From contig CM073885.1 in the NCBI GenBank assembly GCA_037176705.1, positions 167,204,290 through 167,268,289 of the forward strand: 64,000 nt of DNA, read 5' to 3'. The translations under genes were made by a program, and so were the position numbers. Shown here piece after piece: positions 63,136 through 64,000 of the stretch; positions within the stretch are counted from its first letter, which is position 1; each line of letters starts with the position of its first letter. The notes below the pieces were generated by a model. It saw only the letters and a list, made by a program, of their open reading frames with translations, was not told the origin of the DNA and searched no databases. The stretch comes from Molossus alvarezi. Its lineage: Eukaryota; Chordata; Mammalia; Chiroptera; Molossidae.

Positions 63136-63382
63136 CCCTGGCTGGTTTGACTTAGTGGTTAGGGTGTCGGCCTATGGACTGGAGAGTCTCAGGTTCGGTT
63201 CCTACTAAAGGCACGTACCTCAGTTGCAGTTTGTCCCCAGCCCCCGTTGGGATTGTGTGGGTAGCAACCAGTTGATGTGTCTCTCTCACTTTGATGTTTC
63301 TTGCTCTCTCTTCCTCCCTCTCTCCCTCCCGCTCTATCTGAAGAGAAATGCAAAAATGTCCTGGGGTGAGGATAAAAAAAAA
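63136..63382 (+). mobile_element. Ves SINE
   Basis: CCCTGGCTGGTTTGACTTAGTGG head, GGTTCGGTTCCTAC, TTTGTCCCCAGCCCCCGTTGGG, CTCTCTTCCTCCC, GTCCTGGGGTGAGGATAAA tail. Duplication TTTAGAACAG at 63126-63135 and 63383-63392. Confidence 0.95.
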
Positions 63383-63394
63383 TTTAGAACAGAA

Positions 63395-64000
63395 CCCACC
63401 CTTTTCAAGAAGGGCAATTGGGTTTGGCCTCACATAAATTACCCTCATAAATTGAATCAATCTAATCAACCAATAATCGAGAAAATGGCACTAGAAAAAC
63501 TCTATCAACTAGCAAGGAAGAGAAACAAAAGATTTTGACATCTTTCACAGGGGTTCTGTGAGGCTCAAAAGTATCTGAAATAACTTGAAACCCAGATTTT
63601 TAAAGTGCCTCAGTGGGAAATAGTGTCTGATCCAGAGACACTCTGGGCTGAGAGATCAGCTTTATAACAAATGTAGGATGACGGCAGCCTTTAGTGCTGA
63701 ACTTGAAGCCAGGGGACTCAGTCCCAACCAAACAATCTGCACTGTTGAACTCTCGGTGCGAAATGGCGAACTGATGCAGGAAACGAGCCACCAGGAGCCA
63801 GAGTGAGCCACCATAAAGCCGATGAATTATCATGTCAGTCCACTGACTCCCAAGTGTGTATCTTGTCATCTGTCTCCATGAAAACCTCACTAATCTACCC
63901 AGGGAATTCCTAGGGCTGTGTATCACTGTTGCCTCTCATAGGGTTAAATGAGGATGATGCATGGTGTAAATTAAAGTATTACTGTGTAGGTCAAACATTT
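63395..64000. other. Unassigned intronic DNA to window end
   Basis: Nothing recognised. The minus-strand 108-codon open frame at 63600-63926 has no family pattern. Confidence 0.35.

Overview
This window is nuclear DNA of a mammal, almost certainly a bat of the Yangochiroptera (vespertilionoid-like). The main evidence is 15 copies of a tRNA-derived SINE of the Ves type (heads of the form GGCCGGTTTGGCTCAGCGGTT or GGTGTGGCTCAGTGGTTGAGC, B-box GGTTCGATTCC, CT-rich middle, A-rich tail). Many of them have clear target-site duplications. The rest is typical AT-rich mammalian intron DNA: LINE-1 of several ages, MIR and L2 relics, MaLR LTRs, a Tigger-type DNA transposon and microsatellites. I recognised no Helibat (Helitron) copy, so the family-level assignment stays open. 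There are no operons, phage, CRISPR arrays or bacterial features.

Only one gene is supported. Two plus-strand exons (39018-39263 and 41161-41318) have consensus splice sites and matching phase. They encode a six-cysteine LDL-receptor class A module followed directly by the first two thirds of a MAM domain. That domain order, together with introns of tens of kilobases, fits MALRD1 (DIET1) best. Only 404 of the 64,000 bases are therefore recognisably coding: 1-39017 is the end of an upstream intron, 39264-41160 is a complete 1.9 kb intron, and 41319-64000 is the start of a downstream intron. The exon that should finish the MAM domain was not found here.

Layout. 1-2.2 kb: MIR and unassigned DNA. 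2.2-6.2 kb: two antisense L1 segments, the first carrying a 21-bp tandem expansion. 6.7-9.3 kb: MaLR, MIR, a SINE, and a Tigger element split by a SINE. 9.3-17.2 kb: mostly unassigned, with a small L1 piece, a SINE with a duplicated tail and a possible retrocopied 3' end. 17.2-26.1 kb: SINEs, MaLR LTRs, and a decayed endogenous retrovirus pol remnant at about 22-23.7 kb. 26-33.9 kb: L1 and LTR relics with two SINEs inside an old L1. 34-38.5 kb: L1 3' ends and SINEs. 39-41.3 kb: the exon pair. 42-51.8 kb: SINEs, MIRs and a candidate antisense solo LTR at 48 kb. 51.8-56.1 kb: a 4.3 kb sense L1 with a broken ORF2 and a mutated reverse-transcriptase motif. 56-64 kb: SINEs, a MIR and an L1 3' end.

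I found no new biological system. The observations most worth following are a strong cryptic donor site behind the LDLa/MAM exon, the 48-kb LTR with a perfect palindrome beside it, the 21-bp expansion inside an L1, an 18-bp inverted repeat with AP-1 cores, and the retroviral relic. Repeat family names are from memory of consensus features, and edges without a duplication are good to roughly 10-50 bases.
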